Shown piece after piece: positions 1-11,160 of a DNA stretch of 64,000 bases. The notes beneath the pieces were generated by a model that saw only the letters and a list, made by a program, of their open reading frames with translations, ran no database searches and was not told the origin of the DNA. The DNA is from Nocardia anocheti (GTDB lineage: Bacteria; Actinomycetota; Actinomycetes; Mycobacteriales; Mycobacteriaceae). Location: positions 1-64,000 of the forward strand of contig NZ_JAQQFV010000002.1 of NCBI RefSeq assembly GCF_029675105.1. Reading direction: 5' to 3'. The position numbers were made by a program, and so were the translations under genes. Position 1 is the stretch's first letter. Each line of letters opens with the position of its first letter.

Positions 1-131
1 GTATTCACCGAAGCGGTCGTCTGCGTCACGACCCTCAGTCTATGGCCCGCGCGCGGGCACCCGAGCACGGGGATAGCGCAAGCCCGGCCCGCGCGCGAGT
101 CGAGAGATGCAGGTCACACCCCCTGGTGGGC

Positions 132-1340
132 TCAGGCGGGCGTGGCCATCCGCCGGATCGCCCCGGGCGTGAGCGGCTCGTCGAGCAGGCGGCCGAACCG
201 CTCGACGCGGTCCTGCGCGTCCACCGCACCGTCGAGCCAGCCGCCCAGCAGCCGGTAACCCTCGACATAGGTGCTGATGTAGGCCCGCCACAGCGGCGAG
301 GACAGGAACCGCAGCGCCTGGCGGGCCCGCTCGGGGGTGGCCAGGCTCCAGCGCTGCAGGAACGCCGCCACCTCGTCTTCGCCACGGTGCTGATCGTGCA
401 GCAGCAGCGCCGCGTCCTGACGCACGCTCAGCAGCTTGGCCGAGGCGGCGGCGAAGCGCTCGGCGCGTTCGCCGTCGAAGCGCAGGCCCAGGTCGGCGTA
501 GATCTCCTGGGCCCAGGTGCCCCAGCCGGGACCGATGATCGACTGCAGCGCCAGATCCGCCAGCCCCTCGGCCATCAGACACTGCGGGGTGTTGACCAGG
601 AACAGCGTCTGCTCCTGCTCGCCCGCCGCGACCAGCCCGGCCTCCTTGCGGCAGTGCTCGGTGTGATGACCGGGGTAGGCCTCGTGCGCGATCAGCGCGG
701 GCAGATTGGCCATGTGCTGCTTGAGGTCGGAGTTGATGGCGACCTTGGAGTGGAAATCGCCCAGGTAGTAGTTGAATCCGGACCACGGCTTGTCGCCGAC
801 GACCTCGTAGGTGACGGTCTCGTGGTCGGGCAGCGGGTAGCGCTCGCGCACCCGCTCGCGCAGTGCGCTGGAGAACGCCTCGACGCAGGTCGCCAGCTTC
901 TCCGGCGGGATCTCGTCTCCGCGCCGGTAGGCGGAGGCGCGCTCGGCCAGCGGGCCGTCACCGCCGAGGACCTCGTCCATCAGCCGGTGCGCCTCGCGGT
1001 AGTCGTCGGGGTCGCCAGGGGCGATGTCGACGTCGAAGTACGCACGCACCTCGTCGACGAAGCCGATCGGCTCACCGGCGAACTTGCGCGCCGAGCACTC
1101 CATCGCCACCAGGTGCGCGTCGAGGAACTCGGTGCGCCGCGCCGAGAGCCCGGCCTCGGGCAGGGCCGCGCGCAGGTCGACGGCGCGGCGGACCAGGTCG
1201 GCGGGTTCGGGGGCGGGCGCGTTCTCGCTGTCGCGGCGCAGTCGAGGGTCGCCGGTGTAGGCGTCGACGAAGCCGTCCTCGAGCCGGTCGAAAGCCAGTC
1301 CGAGCCGGAGGTATTCAGTGACGAGTGGAAATGACCCCAT
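132..1340 (-). CDS. DUF885 family putative metallohydrolase
   Basis: About 402 residues. The HE pair at 219-220 followed by PGHH at 223-226 is the metal-ligand signature of DUF885 proteins, many of which are predicted zinc carboxypeptidase-like enzymes. There is no signal peptide or membrane segment, so it is probably cytoplasmic; the substrate is unknown. I start at ATG 1340 because AAGG lies about 9 nt upstream; the in-frame extension to 1433 is not family-like and has no ribosome site. It diverges from coaA across 200 bp that should hold both promoters. Bases 1-131, beyond its stop, show no gene. Family is fairly certain, function is not. Confidence 0.82.
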   Translation of the reverse strand: MGSFPLVTEYLRLGLAFDRLEDGFVDAYTGDPRLRRDSENAPAPEPADLVRRAVDLRAALPEAGLSARRTEFLDAHLVAMECSARKFAGEPIGFVDEVRAYFDVDIAPGDPDDYREAHRLMDEVLGGDGPLAERASAYRRGDEIPPEKLATCVEAFSSALRERVRERYPLPDHETVTYEVVGDKPWSGFNYYLGDFHSKVAINSDLKQHMANLPALIAHEAYPGHHTEHCRKEAGLVAAGEQEQTLFLVNTPQCLMAEGLADLALQSIIGPGWGTWAQEIYADLGLRFDGERAERFAAASAKLLSVRQDAALLLHDQHRGEDEVAAFLQRWSLATPERARQALRFLSSPLWRAYISTYVEGYRLLGGWLDGAVDAQDRVERFGRLLDEPLTPGAIRRMATPA

Positions 1341-1540
1341 ACGGAACGACCTTACGGGGTGAATCGGAAAAGCGGGCCCTACCTCGGCGTTGTTACTCGT
1401 TACCGACGAGTAGCCAAACCCCCTGTTGCGCACGGATGGCTGATACGGAGCACAATCGCGCTATGCGGTCAGAGTTATCCCGGATCTCACCCGACGGGCA
1501 GCCCAGCTGTGCGGACGCGCCCGGACGGAGCGTCGGGTAG

Positions 1541-2473
1541 GTGGCACGGATCAGCGAGCCGAGCCCGTATGTGGAGTTCGACCGGAAGCAGTGGCGCACC
1601 CTGCGCAAGTCGACTCCCCTGGTCCTGACCGAGGAGGAACTGACCGGCCTACGTGGTCTCGGTGAGCAGATCGATCTCGAGGAAGTGGCCGAGGTCTACC
1701 TGCCGCTGGCCCGTCTGATCCACCTGCAGGTCGCGGCCCGTCAGCGCCTGTTCGCCGCGACGGCCACCTTCCTCGGGGAGAAGCACCCGGACAAGCAGGT
1801 GCCGTTCGTGATCGGCGTGGCGGGCAGCGTCGCGGTCGGCAAGTCGACGACCGCGCGCGTGCTGCAGGCCCTGCTGGCCCGCTGGGACCACCATCCGCGC
1901 GTGGACCTGGTGACCACCGACGGATTCCTCTACCCCACCGCCGAACTCACCCGCCGGGGCATCATGCACCGCAAGGGTTTCCCGGAGAGCTACGACCGGC
2001 GCAAGCTGCTGCGCTTCGTCACCGAGGTGAAGTCGGGCGCGGAAGTGGCCTGCGCGCCGGTGTATTCGCACGTGTCCTACGACATCGTGCCCGACGAGCA
2101 GCACTGTGTGCGTCAGCCCGACATCCTCATCGTCGAGGGTCTCAATGTGCTGCAGACCGGCCCGCGCCTGATGGTCTCGGACCTGTTCGACTTCTCCATC
2201 TACGTCGACGCGCGCATCGAGGACATCGAGAACTGGTACGTGCAGCGTTTTCTCGCGCTGCGCAAGACCGGCTTCGCCGACCCCGACGCGCACTTCCACC
2301 ACTACGCCGGGTTCAGCGACGAGCAGGCGACCGCCGCGGCGCGCGACATCTGGCACTCCACCAATCGACCCAACCTGGTGGACAACATCCTGCCGACGCG
2401 TCCGCGCGCGACCCTGGTACTGCGCAAGGACTCCGACCACACCATCAACCGGCTACGCCTGCGCAAGCTCTGA
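1541..2473 (+). CDS. coaA: Type I pantothenate kinase
   Basis: Phosphorylates pantothenate with ATP, the first and controlling step of coenzyme A synthesis; cytoplasmic. The 310-residue protein carries the P-loop [12 protein letters not shown] at 92-103 (Lys101), the TTDGFLYP segment and the conserved C-terminal NRLRLRKL. It reads nearly colinear with M. tuberculosis CoaA (Rv1092c) and is full length. The GTG start at 1541 gives the family N terminus ([11 protein letters not shown]). No strong ribosome site is visible, so translation may be leaderless or weakly initiated. It converges on the lipoprotein gene that ends at 2503. Confidence 0.97.
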   Translation: MARISEPSPYVEFDRKQWRTLRKSTPLVLTEEELTGLRGLGEQIDLEEVAEVYLPLARLIHLQVAARQRLFAATATFLGEKHPDKQVPFVIGVAGSVAVGKSTTARVLQALLARWDHHPRVDLVTTDGFLYPTAELTRRGIMHRKGFPESYDRRKLLRFVTEVKSGAEVACAPVYSHVSYDIVPDEQHCVRQPDILIVEGLNVLQTGPRLMVSDLFDFSIYVDARIEDIENWYVQRFLALRKTGFADPDAHFHHYAGFSDEQATAAARDIWHSTNRPNLVDNILPTRPRATLVLRKDSDHTINRLRLRKL

Positions 2474-2502
2474 ACCGCGCGGTGCGGTGCCCGGCCCGCG
2501 CG

Positions 2503-3618
2503 TCAGTCGCTCGGCGCGCCCAGCGAGACGACCTGGGTGGCCAGCTCCGACCGGGCGCCACCCTTCTGCACGACCAGCACCCCGCGCGGGGTGTCGCGCG
2601 CGTCGGTCGGATCACCGGCGACCACCTCGATGATCGCCTCCTGGTCGCGCGGGAGCATGTCAACGACCGGGTACTCGCCGACCGGCGCCCAGCCCTGCGC
2701 GGCCGACTGCAACCGGTCGACGGTGCCGGGCGCGCCGGGCGCGTCGGCCCACTTGCGGGTGGCGACGGTGATGGTGTCGCCCGCGTCCCAGCGCGGGCTG
2801 TAGGCGACCGAGCACTCGCCGGGCAGATCCGGCAGGTCCTGCACCTCGTTGGTGGTGACGTCGATGGTCGCGACGTGCCCGGTGCCGCAGGAGGCGCTGC
2901 GCGCGCTCGACCCGGCCAGCACGAAGGTGTGTCCGTCGGGACCGGCGGCCGCGCCGAGGCCCGCGTCGATCCCCGGAACCCGACCCAGCGGCAGGATGGC
3001 GTCGGCGCCGATGGCGTAGAGGTGGCTCTTCTCCCACCACAGCCCGCGCGACTCGACCCGCGCCACCAGCAGATAGTCGTCGGTGGCCGCGACCAGCCTG
3101 GCCCCGTCCCACGACCCACCCGACAGCGGGCTCGGCGAGGACGGCAACTCCACCTCGCGCTCGGGCGCGGCGGGGGTGGTGTCGGCCAGGTCCATGCTCA
3201 TCACCTGGCCCGGATCGCGCCACCAGCCCACCACCGAGCCGCGCAGGGCGGCCGCGTCGGTGCAGTCGCATTCGATCCGCGAGACCGAACCGTCGCGCAC
3301 CCCCACCGCGACCAGGGTCTTGCTGGTGGTCTCCACCGCGAAGGCGTACTGGCCGTCGCGGGTGAAGCCGACCGCGGCCGAGGAGTAGCCGAAGCCGCCC
3401 GCCGCGCGCAGGGTGTCGCCGCCACGGACGACCACCAGTTCACCGGGGGTGCGATAGGCGAACACCGGTCCCTTGGCGGCCTGTTCCTCGGCGGGGGTCA
3501 GGCGGGGTGGCGCGGGTTCCTCGGCGGCGCCGCAGCCCGCCACGAGCGCCACGGCACTCGACACCGCACCGAACACCGCCAGGCGCCACCGAGCCCCTGC
3601 CTTGGTCGCACTTCCCAC
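2503..3618 (-). CDS. Putative lipoprotein, beta-propeller-like
   Basis: 371 residues beginning with a hydrophobic signal and a lipobox ending VAGC, lipidated Cys29, so it should be anchored outside the cytoplasmic membrane. After a P/A-rich spacer the rest alternates short beta-strand-like stretches with Gly, Asp and Trp turns, which suggests a propeller fold, but I see no catalytic motif. A CDC pair near residue 118 and further cysteines may form disulfides. I do not recognise a named family. It probably belongs with the hypothetical gene upstream at 3699-4265, with an 80-nt gap. Confidence 0.75.
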   Translation of the reverse strand: MGSATKAGARWRLAVFGAVSSAVALVAGCGAAEEPAPPRLTPAEEQAAKGPVFAYRTPGELVVVRGGDTLRAAGGFGYSSAAVGFTRDGQYAFAVETTSKTLVAVGVRDGSVSRIECDCTDAAALRGSVVGWWRDPGQVMSMDLADTTPAAPEREVELPSSPSPLSGGSWDGARLVAATDDYLLVARVESRGLWWEKSHLYAIGADAILPLGRVPGIDAGLGAAAGPDGHTFVLAGSSARSASCGTGHVATIDVTTNEVQDLPDLPGECSVAYSPRWDAGDTITVATRKWADAPGAPGTVDRLQSAAQGWAPVGEYPVVDMLPRDQEAIIEVVAGDPTDARDTPRGVLVVQKGGARSELATQVVSLGAPSD

Positions 3619-3698
3619 CGTTCACCCCTCGCTCGCGTCGTCGGGCCGCTTTCTCGCGGCAGCCTAGCCCGCGCGCGGCCCGGATCTGGGCTACTCGG

Positions 3699-4265
3699 CT
3701 ACAACTTCCAGGCCGCGTCGAGCCTGGTCGCCACATCGATATTGCGCACCGCGGCGATCTCGGGTTTCCGGATCTCCTGGGCGATGTAGCGGGCGACGAA
3801 GCGGCGGATCTCGTGGTCGACACTGGCCAGCACCCGCAGCAGCTGCCCGCGCTTGGTGGCACTGGCGACATTGACGCGCACGTCCCCCGGCCGCGGCTCG
3901 GCGATGTCGATGACCACCCGCAGCGGGTCAGCGGTGCGCGCGGTCAGGTGCAGGTGCACCGTGCCGTCGACGCGGAAGCGCGAGCGGTCCACCGCGAGGT
4001 CGACCACCAGATCGACGTGCAGCGGAATGGTGAGTTCGAAGGAGATGTGGGCGTCGATGAAGCGCAGGATGCGCGGCCGCCCCAGCTCCACCTGCGCGGT
4101 GACCTTGGCCAACCGCCCCGGCCCGACCCCGATCGGGCCGAAATCGAAAGCGGCGCCGGTGAGTTCACCGAACGCGTCGGCGATACGCTGCTCGGAAACG
4201 GCGTATTCCAGGAAACGCCTGCCGAATTCCTCATAGCTGATATAAGAAGGCTGTTCGGGCTGCAC
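3699..4265 (-). CDS. Conserved hypothetical protein
   Basis: 188 residues, soluble, no signal peptide. The sequence is a regular alternation of beta strands rich in Val, Asp, Arg and Leu, followed by a C-terminal helix region; it resembles lipid-binding-like proteins found in mycolic-acid actinobacteria, but I cannot name a family. The ATG at 4265 gives a charged N terminus with many aromatic residues. It lies 29 nt downstream of the Z-prenyl synthase stop on the same strand, so co-transcription is likely. Confidence 0.7.
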   Translation of the reverse strand: MQPEQPSYISYEEFGRRFLEYAVSEQRIADAFGELTGAAFDFGPIGVGPGRLAKVTAQVELGRPRILRFIDAHISFELTIPLHVDLVVDLAVDRSRFRVDGTVHLHLTARTADPLRVVIDIAEPRPGDVRVNVASATKRGQLLRVLASVDHEIRRFVARYIAQEIRKPEIAAVRNIDVATRLDAAWKL

Positions 4266-4294
4266 TGACCGCAGAGTACGCGACCCCTACGACA

Positions 4295-5083
4295 TCAGAC
4301 GCCGAAACGACGGTGCCGCGCGGCGTAATCCCGTAGGGCGCGCAGGAAGTCGACGCGGCGGAACTCCGGCCAGTACGCCTCGGTGAACCAGATCTCCGAA
4401 TAGGCGCTCTGCCACAACAGGAATCCCGAAAGCCGCTGCTCACCAGAGGTTCTGATGACCAGATCCGGGTCGGGCTGCCCGGAGGTGTAGAGATTCTGGC
4501 CGATCGCGTCGACGGTGATGGCCTGCACCAGGTCCTCCCCCGACTCGCCCGCGGCGATCTCGCTGCGCACCAGCGAGCGCACCGCGTCGGTGATCTCCTG
4601 CCTGCCGCCGTACCCCACCGCGACGTTCACATGCACGCCGTCGCGACCGCTCGTGCGTTCGGCCGCCACCCGCAGCCGCTTGGCGATCAGCTCGGGGAAA
4701 CCGGTCAGCGAGCCGACGATGCGCACACTCCAGTTCTGCTCCGGCGCCGACAGCTCCTCGACGACGTCGGTGATCACCTCGAACAGCGTCTCGAGCTCGT
4801 CGGGATCGCGACGCAGATTCTCGGTGGACAGCAGATACACGGTGACCATCTCGATGCCCTGGTCGGCGCACCAGCCGACCAGTTCGGCGATCTTGAGCGC
4901 GCCCACCCGGTGCCCGTGGCTGACATCGGTGAACCCGTTCTCGCGGGCCCAGCGACGATTGCCGTCGCACATCACGGCGACGTGGCGGGGATGCTGCTTG
5001 TCGGCCAGCTGCTTGGACAGTCTGGCTTCGTAGACGCGATAGGGCAGTCCACGTAACCGACCGAGTAACTCCACATCCCGCAC
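4295..5083 (-). CDS. Short-chain Z-isoprenyl diphosphate synthase (Z,E-farnesyl diphosphate synthase, Rv1086-like)
   Basis: Condenses isopentenyl diphosphate with geranyl diphosphate to give Z,E-farnesyl diphosphate, the precursor of decaprenyl phosphate, the carrier lipid for peptidoglycan, arabinogalactan and mannan. The 262-residue protein contains the UPP-synthase signature MCDGNRRWAR with catalytic Asp40, the STEN block, and the C-terminal RTSGEQRLSGFLLWQ block. Length and sequence fit M. tuberculosis Rv1086 better than the longer decaprenyl synthase Rv2361c. It diverges from the hemolysin III gene, the same neighbour as in M. tuberculosis. The product chain length is inferred from homology. 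Confidence 0.93.
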   Translation of the reverse strand: MRDVELLGRLRGLPYRVYEARLSKQLADKQHPRHVAVMCDGNRRWARENGFTDVSHGHRVGALKIAELVGWCADQGIEMVTVYLLSTENLRRDPDELETLFEVITDVVEELSAPEQNWSVRIVGSLTGFPELIAKRLRVAAERTSGRDGVHVNVAVGYGGRQEITDAVRSLVRSEIAAGESGEDLVQAITVDAIGQNLYTSGQPDPDLVIRTSGEQRLSGFLLWQSAYSEIWFTEAYWPEFRRVDFLRALRDYAARHRRFGV

Positions 5084-5167
5084 CCTACGCCTGGCCGGTC
5101 GACGCGCCGCGGACCCGTTGGGCCGGGTGTGGTGGTTGGCACGTTTGTGGTGGTGACGGGGGTTTCT

Positions 5168-5204
5168 ACCGTACGGTTGCGGCGTAACTTACGGTTCCGT
5201 AGGT
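5168..5204. promoter_or_regulatory. Two palindromes between Z-prenyl synthase and hemolysin III genes
   Basis: ACCGTACGGT (5168-5177) is a perfect 10-bp palindrome. ACTTACGG-tt-CCGTAGGT (5187-5204) is an 18-bp near-perfect inverted repeat with one mismatch. Both lie in the divergent 141-bp gap just ahead of the hemolysin III ribosome site. The size and symmetry fit TetR-type operators, but no TetR gene is adjacent, so the binding protein is unknown. Confidence 0.5.
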
Positions 5205-5224
5205 TTTGGCTTCTGGAGGTCGTT

Positions 5225-5896
5225 GTGGAGGGTGTGCAGGTTTCCGGTGTGCCCGTCGCGCTGGTGAAACCCCGGTTCCGAGGGTGGATCCACACCTGGG
5301 CGGTGGGGATCGCGGCGGTGGCCGTCGCGGTGCTGGTGACCTACGGGTTCGGCGTCTCGGCGACGGCGGGCTGGTCGACGCTGGTGTACGGGGTGTCGGT
5401 GTGCGCGCTGTTCGGGATCAGCGCGGTGTATCACCGGGTGACCTGGAACAGTGTGCGCGCCCGGGTGCGGATGAAGCGGGCCGATCACTCGATGATCTTC
5501 CTGTTCATCGCCGGGAGCTACACCCCGTTCGCGCTGCTCGGCCTGCCCGGCACGACCGGGCGCACGCTGCTGGCGGTGGTCTGGGCCGGAGCGCTGGCCG
5601 GGGTGGCGCTGAAGCTGCTGTGGCCCACCGCGCCGCGCTGGGTGGGGGTGCCGCTGTATCTGCTGCTGGGCTGGGCGATCGTGCCGGTCGCGCCGGAACT
5701 GCTGCGCAATGTGGGTGTGCTGCCGATGGTGCTGCTCGCCATCGGCGGGGTGATCTACAGCGTCGGGGCCGTGCTCTACGCCACGAAGTGGCCCAATCCG
5801 TGGCCGGATTTCGGCCATCACGAGTTCTTCCACGCCGCGACCGTGCTCGCCGCGGTGTGCCACTACCTGGCCATCTGGCTGGTCGTCCTGGGCTGA
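5225..5896 (+). CDS. Hemolysin III / PAQR family membrane protein
   Basis: 223 residues with about seven hydrophobic segments. Family landmarks are visible: AVYHR early on, RADHSMIFLFIAGSYTPF in the middle, and a C-terminal HHEFFHAATV plus HY, which supply the clustered histidines thought to bind metal in PAQR proteins. Its role in bacteria is unsettled despite the name; it is the counterpart of M. tuberculosis Rv1085c. The GTG at 5225 is preferred over in-frame GTG 5129 because GGAGG (5215-5219) sits 5 nt upstream and the extra 32 residues look like untranslated leader. Two palindromes just upstream suggest repressor control. Confidence 0.88.
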   Translation: MEGVQVSGVPVALVKPRFRGWIHTWAVGIAAVAVAVLVTYGFGVSATAGWSTLVYGVSVCALFGISAVYHRVTWNSVRARVRMKRADHSMIFLFIAGSYTPFALLGLPGTTGRTLLAVVWAGALAGVALKLLWPTAPRWVGVPLYLLLGWAIVPVAPELLRNVGVLPMVLLAIGGVIYSVGAVLYATKWPNPWPDFGHHEFFHAATVLAAVCHYLAIWLVVLG

Positions 5897-5934
5897 AACC
5901 GGCGCGTGCTGGCCGCGAGGGCCCGCGCGCCTTC

Positions 5935-5940
5935 TATGCT
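5935..5940 (+). promoter_or_regulatory. -10 element of a probable leaderless promoter
   Basis: TATGCT ends 8 nt before the GTG at 5949 with no ribosome site in between, the geometry expected for a transcript that begins at the start codon. Confidence 0.55.
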
Positions 5941-5948
5941 GGACAGTC

Positions 5949-7493
5949 GTGTCACCCGTCAGCGCAGCGCGCGAGACCAGGGCGTCCTCGGGCGCCGCGC
6001 TGGGCCGCGTGTTCGAACGGCTGGTCCGCTGGGCGTTGCAGTCCTATGTGGGGCTGGCCCTGGTCGTCATCACGGCCAATATGGTCGGCCTGGCCGCCAT
6101 CTTCCTGATCTCCTGGGCGGGCGGTGTCTTCACCCGCGTCGGCGCGGACTGGCAGGGCGCCGCGGTGGCGATCATGATCTACCCGGCCGTGGCGCTGACC
6201 GCGGGCGTCGGCATCGCGCTCTGGGACCGGCGCCGCTACCTGCGCTGGCTCGACAACGGCCGCAAACCCACCCCGGACGAAGCGCGGGCCCTGGTCCGGT
6301 TGCCCGCGGCGATCACCGTGCGCGCGATCGCGCTGTGGACACCCGGCATCCTGCTGACGGTCTGGCTGGTCGACCACTACACCGATTACCACAACGTCCC
6401 GGTGCTGCTGTCGGGCTTCGCGCTCGGCGCCCTGGAGGCCGCCGGGGTGGGCTATCTGATCCTGGACCGGCTGATCCGGCCCGCCGTGCCGATCGTGGCC
6501 GCGGTGCTCGGGCCGACCGTGCATCCCACCTCGACCGTGCTGGTGCGCGTGCTCGTCACCTGGGCGGTCTCGGGCGCGCTGCCCGGGCTGATCATCATCG
6601 TCGTCCTCAGCGACCGGTCCAGCCCCGCCTCCGACCGGGTGCGCGCGGCCTGGCTGTTCTCGATCGTGGCGCTGCTGGTGGGCGCGCTGGCGACCGCGCT
6701 GCTCGCCCGCTCGGTGGCCACGCCCATGCGCGCGATGTATCGGGCGCTGGACCGGATCACCCGGGGCGAGCTCGACGTGCGGGTGCCGGTGGGCAGTACC
6801 AGCGAGATCGGACGGCTGGAACATTCGGTCAACGAGCTCGCGGCCACCCTGCGCGACCAGATGCACACCGAGGACGTCTTCGGCCGACACGTCGGCTCCA
6901 CGGTGGCCGAGCGCGCGCTGGCGGGCAGCACCGATCTCACCGGTGACCTGCGGATCGTGTCGGCGCTGTTCGTCGACGTGACGGGCTCGGTGCAGCTCTC
7001 GGCGGAGATGGCGCCGGTGGAGTTCGTGCACAAGCTCAACCGGCTGCTGGCCACCGTCGTGGCGGCCACCGAGGACAACGGCGGCCTGGTCAACAAGTTC
7101 GCCGGTGACGCCGCCCTGTGCATCTTCGGCGCCCCGTCGGCCCTGCCCGACGACGCCACCCCCGCCCTGCGCGCGGCCCGCCGCATCCGCGACGAGGTGG
7201 TCGCCACCGGCGAACTCGACATCGGCATCGGGGTGGCCCGCGGCCAGGTCTTCGCCGGTGACGTGGGCTCCGACACCCGCCTCGAGTTCACCGTCATCGG
7301 CGACGCCGTCAACGAGGCCGCCCGCCTCACCACCGTCGCCAAGGAAGCCCCCCGCCGCATCCTCGTCAGCGACGCCCTCCTCCAGGCCGCCACCCCCGCC
7401 GAACGCGCCAAATGGAAGCGCTACAAAGACCTCCGCCTCCGCGGCATCCCCGGCCGCACCCGCACCTGGACCGACATCCCGCCGGTCCGCTGA
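5949..7493 (+). CDS. Membrane-bound class III adenylate/guanylate cyclase with HAMP domain
   Basis: 514 residues: about six transmembrane helices in residues 30-255, a HAMP linker at roughly 250-305, and a C-terminal cyclase domain from about 335. Catalytic positions are intact: metal-binding Asp343 (FVDVTGS) and Asp387 (NKFAGDA), substrate lysine Lys383, base-selecting Asp452, and transition-state Asn455 and Arg459 in the DAVNEAAR motif. This is the architecture of the M. tuberculosis Rv1318c-Rv1320c/Rv3645 group, so cAMP is the likely product. The start is the leaderless-type GTG at 5949. It follows the hemolysin III gene by 52 nt but has its own promoter. Confidence 0.93.
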   Translation: MSPVSAARETRASSGAALGRVFERLVRWALQSYVGLALVVITANMVGLAAIFLISWAGGVFTRVGADWQGAAVAIMIYPAVALTAGVGIALWDRRRYLRWLDNGRKPTPDEARALVRLPAAITVRAIALWTPGILLTVWLVDHYTDYHNVPVLLSGFALGALEAAGVGYLILDRLIRPAVPIVAAVLGPTVHPTSTVLVRVLVTWAVSGALPGLIIIVVLSDRSSPASDRVRAAWLFSIVALLVGALATALLARSVATPMRAMYRALDRITRGELDVRVPVGSTSEIGRLEHSVNELAATLRDQMHTEDVFGRHVGSTVAERALAGSTDLTGDLRIVSALFVDVTGSVQLSAEMAPVEFVHKLNRLLATVVAATEDNGGLVNKFAGDAALCIFGAPSALPDDATPALRAARRIRDEVVATGELDIGIGVARGQVFAGDVGSDTRLEFTVIGDAVNEAARLTTVAKEAPRRILVSDALLQAATPAERAKWKRYKDLRLRGIPGRTRTWTDIPPVR

Positions 7494-7667
7494 GGACCGC
7501 CGCCCGCGTTCGCCCCGCTGCGGTCAGCACCAGTGGCGCCGCTCGCCCCGCCACTCCACCCGGCAACAGTGGCGGCCACTCAACCCAGTCGACGCGGACC
7601 ACTCCCCACCTATCGCGTATACACGGCGACGACCTGCGTCAGCCGCGCGCCTGAAGGGGCGTGCCGA

Positions 7668-9719
<2,052 letters not shown>

Positions 9720-9869
9720 GACCCCAGCTTTACACACCGCGTCGACGCCCGACATCGCCCCCGCGTCCTGTCCGGTCGCCCGCGCGATCCCGATAACCGC
9801 GCCGACTCCCGCTCAATCCTCGAGAATCACCACGATCGCAATGGTGGTCGCCCCTCGACCTGACGCCGT

Positions 9870-9913
9870 ATATCTGAAACACGGACCGTGATATCCGAAT
9901 GGCGTAGGGGGAG
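9870..9913 (+). promoter_or_regulatory. Operon leader: small palindromes and ribosome site before the MFS gene
   Basis: CACGG-a-CCGTG (9880-9890) is a perfect inverted repeat, and ATATC (9870) and GATAT (9890) form a second, offset pair, so a regulator could bind here. GGGGGAG at 9907-9913 sits 4 nt before an in-frame TTG (9918) and decides that start. This is the only gap before the eight-gene operon where a promoter is expected. Confidence 0.4.
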
Positions 9914-9917
9914 AACA

Positions 9918-11117
9918 TTGTTCGTACGTCAGGACACCGACGCCGTGTCGGTACCGACGAACCACCGCGCCGTTGTCGCCACCGCCTGCGGTGCCGTGAC
10001 GGTGGCACAGATGGCGACCACGATCTATCTGCCCGGCATGCCCGCCCTCGGCGCCGACATCGGCGCGAGCGAGTCCACCCTGCAACTCTCGGTGGCGGTG
10101 TTCGTGGTGTTCGCCGCGCTGCCGGTCGTCGCGTGGGGCCGGGCGGCCGAGCGCTACGGCCGGGTGCCCGCCTTCGTCGCGGCGGGGCTGCTGTTCGTGC
10201 TCGCCAGTGCCGCGCTGGCGCTGATCGGCAACGCCCCGGAGTTGTTGGGGCTGCGGGTGATCCAGGCGATCGGCGCGGGCGGCATCGCGGTGGTCGGGCG
10301 GATGATGATCAAGGATCTGTTCACCGGCGCCGATCTCGCGCGTCAGCTCGCGCTGCTGTCGATGGCGTTCGTGGTCGCGCTCGGTGGCGGGCAGGTGATC
10401 GGCGGCATCGTCACCTCCACCATCGGCTGGCGCTACGGCTTCGTGATCCTGGCCGTGCTGGCCGCGATCCCGGTGCTGTTCGCGCTGCGCGTCGAGCTGC
10501 CGAAACCCACGCTGACCTCGCCCGCGAAGGGCACCGCCCGACGACTGTTCGGCGACCGGATCTTCCTCGCCAGCGCCCTGGCGGGTGGCATCGGCTTCGC
10601 CGTGATCGTGATGATCCAGCAGAAGTCGGCGTTCATCTTCACCGACCGATTCGCCTTGCCGCCGTGGGTGTTCGGCCTGTTCGGCGTGCTCTACGGCGCC
10701 GCCTATCTGGGCGGGGCCACCTATGTGCGCCGGGCGGTGCTCGGGGTGGGCGCGCGGGTGATGATGCGCCGCGGCGCCTGGATCATGCTGGTGGGCTGCG
10801 TGCTCGTCACCGCCGTGTGGGTGGTCGACCTGCCGCGCGCGGTCGCCCTGCCGATCTTCCTCGCCGGATACGTCACCAGCACCTTCGGCCAGGCCACCCT
10901 GTTCCCCAACAGCGCCGCGCACGCGGTCAGCCACCTCGCCACCGGCGCGGCGATCGCCGTGTCCTGGTGCGCCCTGATCCAGCAGGGCCTGGCCGGGATC
11001 GCCTCGCTGGCCGGTCCCGCGCTCACCGGGCTGCTCGCCTGGTCCCTCGTTCTCACCCTGCTCGCGGCGGCCAATGTGGCGCTCGTCGCCGTTCCCGAAA
11101 GCCGACACCGCACCTAG
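9918..11117 (+). CDS. MFS exporter, Bcr/CflA (DHA1) drug-efflux type
   Basis: About 399 residues with twelve predicted membrane helices. TM1 contains IYLPGMPAL, the pattern typical of Bcr/CflA-type proton-driven efflux pumps, and the TM2-TM3 loop carries GRAAERYGR, a variant of MFS motif A. It should export a small molecule from the cytoplasm. The TTG start at 9918 is chosen for its GGGGGAG ribosome site; a leaderless GTG at 9888 in the same frame is possible. It is first in an operon with biosynthetic enzymes and an ABC importer (43 nt to the next gene), so it probably exports the product of those enzymes. Confidence 0.87.
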   Translation: MFVRQDTDAVSVPTNHRAVVATACGAVTVAQMATTIYLPGMPALGADIGASESTLQLSVAVFVVFAALPVVAWGRAAERYGRVPAFVAAGLLFVLASAALALIGNAPELLGLRVIQAIGAGGIAVVGRMMIKDLFTGADLARQLALLSMAFVVALGGGQVIGGIVTSTIGWRYGFVILAVLAAIPVLFALRVELPKPTLTSPAKGTARRLFGDRIFLASALAGGIGFAVIVMIQQKSAFIFTDRFALPPWVFGLFGVLYGAAYLGGATYVRRAVLGVGARVMMRRGAWIMLVGCVLVTAVWVVDLPRAVALPIFLAGYVTSTFGQATLFPNSAAHAVSHLATGAAIAVSWCALIQQGLAGIASLAGPALTGLLAWSLVLTLLAAANVALVAVPESRHRT

Positions 11118-11160
11118 AACACCCCGTATCGACGCTCCATCGCTCACGAAGGAATTTCGA

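Noticed and set aside
7494..7667. Terminator between the cyclase and DUF255 genes
   Set aside because: Only a loop-less AGTGGC/GCCACT symmetry is present; not convincing as a hairpin.
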